Shown piece after piece: positions 14,955 to 16,568 of a DNA stretch of 16,568 nucleotides. The translations under genes were made by a program, and so were the position numbers. Under the pieces are notes generated by a model, which had not been told where the DNA came from, did no database searches, and saw only the letters and a program-made list of their open reading frames with translations. Each line of letters begins with the position of its first letter. The stretch's first letter is position 1. The stretch is from an uncultured Zetaproteobacteria bacterium (GTDB lineage: Bacteria; Pseudomonadota; Zetaproteobacteria; Mariprofundales; Mariprofundaceae). Location: assembly GCA_913056285.1 (NCBI GenBank), contig CAJXNE010000025.1:1-16568 (forward strand), given 5' to 3'.

Positions 14955-16565
14955 ATGGATCAACGCAATTTGCTACTGGCTTTTGCATTGTCGATGGTGG
15001 TGTTACTGGGTTGGCAGCAGTTGTTTCCACAACAGGAACCGGCGCAAAACCAGGCACAGACTGAATCCGCAGCTCCGCTGGAGCAAAAAACTGCAACTCA
15101 AACTGCAGGTGATACCTACGCGCAACCGCCAACGATGCCAGACGCAGAAGCGCTTTCTACAACACAGTCAAACCCATCGGCTGTTCCTGTCGCCTCGGAA
15201 CATGTTGAAAGCGGTCAGGTTTTTACTTTGGGAAATGATTTAATCAACTTAAAAGTCAATGACAAGGGCTGGATTATTAAAGGCACGCTGGTGAAATATG
15301 TTGAGTCTATTGAGCCAGGTTCTGCCAATATTGATGTCTTGTTTATGAATGATAAAGGGCATTCGGTGTATGCCAATTCAGGCGTCATAGGTAGCAAAAA
15401 ACCCTCTACTTTCACGCTCGTCAAGCAGGATGCAGCATCGCTTACTATTCAAGCTCGGCTTGATCAAGATAAAATATGGAAACGCACATTTAGTTTGAAA
15501 GCCGGTAGCTATAAAATTGAAATTCTGGATGAAATCAGCAATGGCCAGGGTCTGAAGATGTATCGTCAGGTGGTGGAACGTAATCCGAATAAAAAACTGA
15601 ATACCTTTTATGAACATATGGGGCCGACTGCGTTGCTTAACGAAAAACTGGTCGAGCCGGATTATGATGATCTAGCTAAAGAGGGTGCAGAACGGGTGTC
15701 TTCGATGGGCGGCTGGACGGCGATCATGAATCGTTATTTTATTGCCGCACTGGTATCTAATCCGGATCAGAGTTATCCGTATTATTTTAAAAGTGATGGC
15801 AGTTCTTACCAGGCGGGCTTGATTGACGACGGCAAGATGGAAGGCAATCAAGCGGTATTTCATACACAGTTGTTTATTGGTCCTAAATCACTGCCTGTGC
15901 TGGAGGCAACCGGTTCAGAGTTGGATCGGTCCGTTGATTTCGGTTGGCTTACCCCTATTTCCAAGCCTATGCACACCTTTCTGGGTTGGATGTATAAATA
16001 TTTGGGCAATTATGGGTTTTGTATTATTATTTTGGTGTTGTGCATTAAACTGCTCTTTTTCTATCCAACCCAAAAGTCGTATGAATCCATGGCAGGCATG
16101 CGCAAGTTGCAACCGGAAATGGCCAGAATCAAAGATTTATATGGTGATGATCGCCAACGTATGAGTCAGGAAATGATGGGCTTATATAAGAAACATAAGG
16201 TCAATCCGATGGGCGGTTGTTTACCAATCATTATTCAGATTCCTGTATTCTTTGCCTTATATAAAGTATTGCTGATGTCGATTGAAATGCGACAGGCGCC
16301 GTTTATTGGCTGGATTCATGATATGTCAGTTCAGGATCCTTATTTTGTGTTGCCTGTTCTTATGGGCGTATCGATGTTGATTCAGCAGAAACTCAATCCG
16401 CAACCGCCTGATCCTATGCAGGCCAAAGTGATGCAGTTTTTGCCGTTTATCTTCACGGTGATGTTCTTGTTCTTCCCTGCCGGTCTGGTGCTGTACTGGG
16501 TGGTTAATAATACGCTTTCTATTCTCCAGCAACGGTTGGTGATGAAACGGTTGAACGTCGATTAA
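14955..16565 (+). CDS. yidC: YidC, membrane protein insertase (Oxa1 family)
   Basis: YidC inserts and folds inner-membrane proteins, alone or with SecYEG. The 536-residue protein starts with MDQRNLLLAFALSMVVLLGWQQLFP (first membrane segment about 5-20), then has a Gln/Ala/Pro-rich linker (about 25-80) and the large periplasmic domain (to about 335) found in Gram-negative YidC. The Oxa1 core follows: membrane helices at about 353-371, 421-441, 462-478 and 494-523, with the cytoplasmic MRKLQPEMARIKDLYGDDRQRMSQEMMGLYKKHKVNPMGGC (382-421) between the first two. By hand alignment Lys365 lies where E. coli has the groove Arg366, a conservative change. GGGAG precedes the ATG by about 6 bases. The stop is 3 bases from the window end; the expected next gene, mnmE, is outside. 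Confidence 0.97.
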   Translation: MDQRNLLLAFALSMVVLLGWQQLFPQQEPAQNQAQTESAAPLEQKTATQTAGDTYAQPPTMPDAEALSTTQSNPSAVPVASEHVESGQVFTLGNDLINLKVNDKGWIIKGTLVKYVESIEPGSANIDVLFMNDKGHSVYANSGVIGSKKPSTFTLVKQDAASLTIQARLDQDKIWKRTFSLKAGSYKIEILDEISNGQGLKMYRQVVERNPNKKLNTFYEHMGPTALLNEKLVEPDYDDLAKEGAERVSSMGGWTAIMNRYFIAALVSNPDQSYPYYFKSDGSSYQAGLIDDGKMEGNQAVFHTQLFIGPKSLPVLEATGSELDRSVDFGWLTPISKPMHTFLGWMYKYLGNYGFCIIILVLCIKLLFFYPTQKSYESMAGMRKLQPEMARIKDLYGDDRQRMSQEMMGLYKKHKVNPMGGCLPIIIQIPVFFALYKVLLMSIEMRQAPFIGWIHDMSVQDPYFVLPVLMGVSMLIQQKLNPQPPDPMQAKVMQFLPFIFTVMFLFFPAGLVLYWVVNNTLSILQQRLVMKRLNVD

Positions 16566-16568
16566 ACG

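Noticed and set aside
1..16568. CRISPR arrays, tRNA or rRNA genes, prophage or transposase genes
   Set aside because: None seen: no regularly spaced direct repeats, no tRNA-like cloverleaf sequence, and no integrase or transposase motifs in the supported frames.

Overview
This 16.6 kb window looks like the replication-origin neighbourhood of a Gram-negative proteobacterial chromosome. The evidence is a dnaA-dnaN-recF-gyrB block facing away from an rpmH-rnpA-yidD-yidC block, a GyrB of 808 residues with the long Gram-negative C-terminal insertion, a YidC with a large periplasmic domain, and a RelA that keeps only the synthetase (the RelA/SpoT split known from beta/gamma-type lineages). I cannot name the genus from sequence alone.

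Layout, left to right. (1) Positions 1-442, minus: the N-terminal part of a NYN-domain (PIN-like) putative nuclease, cut by the window edge. (2) 710-2893, plus: RelA, the (p)ppGpp synthetase. (3) 2948-5416, minus: a hybrid sensor kinase with a periplasmic solute-binding-type sensor, one membrane segment, PAS, HisKA, HATPase and receiver domains. (4) 5734-6111, plus: a small exported protein built from regularly spaced tryptophan repeats, divergent from the kinase. (5) 6112-6513: a gene-free stretch holding one copy (copy A) of a dispersed inverted-repeat element, itself interrupted by a 75 bp hairpin-bearing insertion. (6) 6514-14060, minus: dnaA, dnaN, recF, gyrB and purM, read from right to left. 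A 204 bp second copy (copy B) of the same element, with perfect 20 bp terminal inverted repeats, sits exactly between dnaN and recF. (7) 12482-12725: the AT-rich dnaA-dnaN intergenic region with several DnaA boxes, the best oriC candidate here. (8) 14192-16565, plus: rpmH, rnpA (TTG start), yidD and yidC.

How the genes work together. DnaA initiates at the origin, DnaN is the clamp, RecF acts in gap repair and clamp-associated recombination, and GyrB removes supercoils. RpmH, RnpA, YidD and YidC are the conserved ribosome, RNase P and membrane-insertion set found next to many origins. PurM is attached to the gyrB transcript by a 10 bp spacing. RelA and the sensor kinase are separate stress and signal functions to the left.

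The most unusual content is the two-copy, MITE-like element. When the 75 bp insertion of copy A and a 40 bp extra segment of copy B are removed, both copies have the same length (164 bp). Copy B supplies two bases of the dnaN stop codon and the farthest-upstream recF start codon. The remaining core genes look ordinary.
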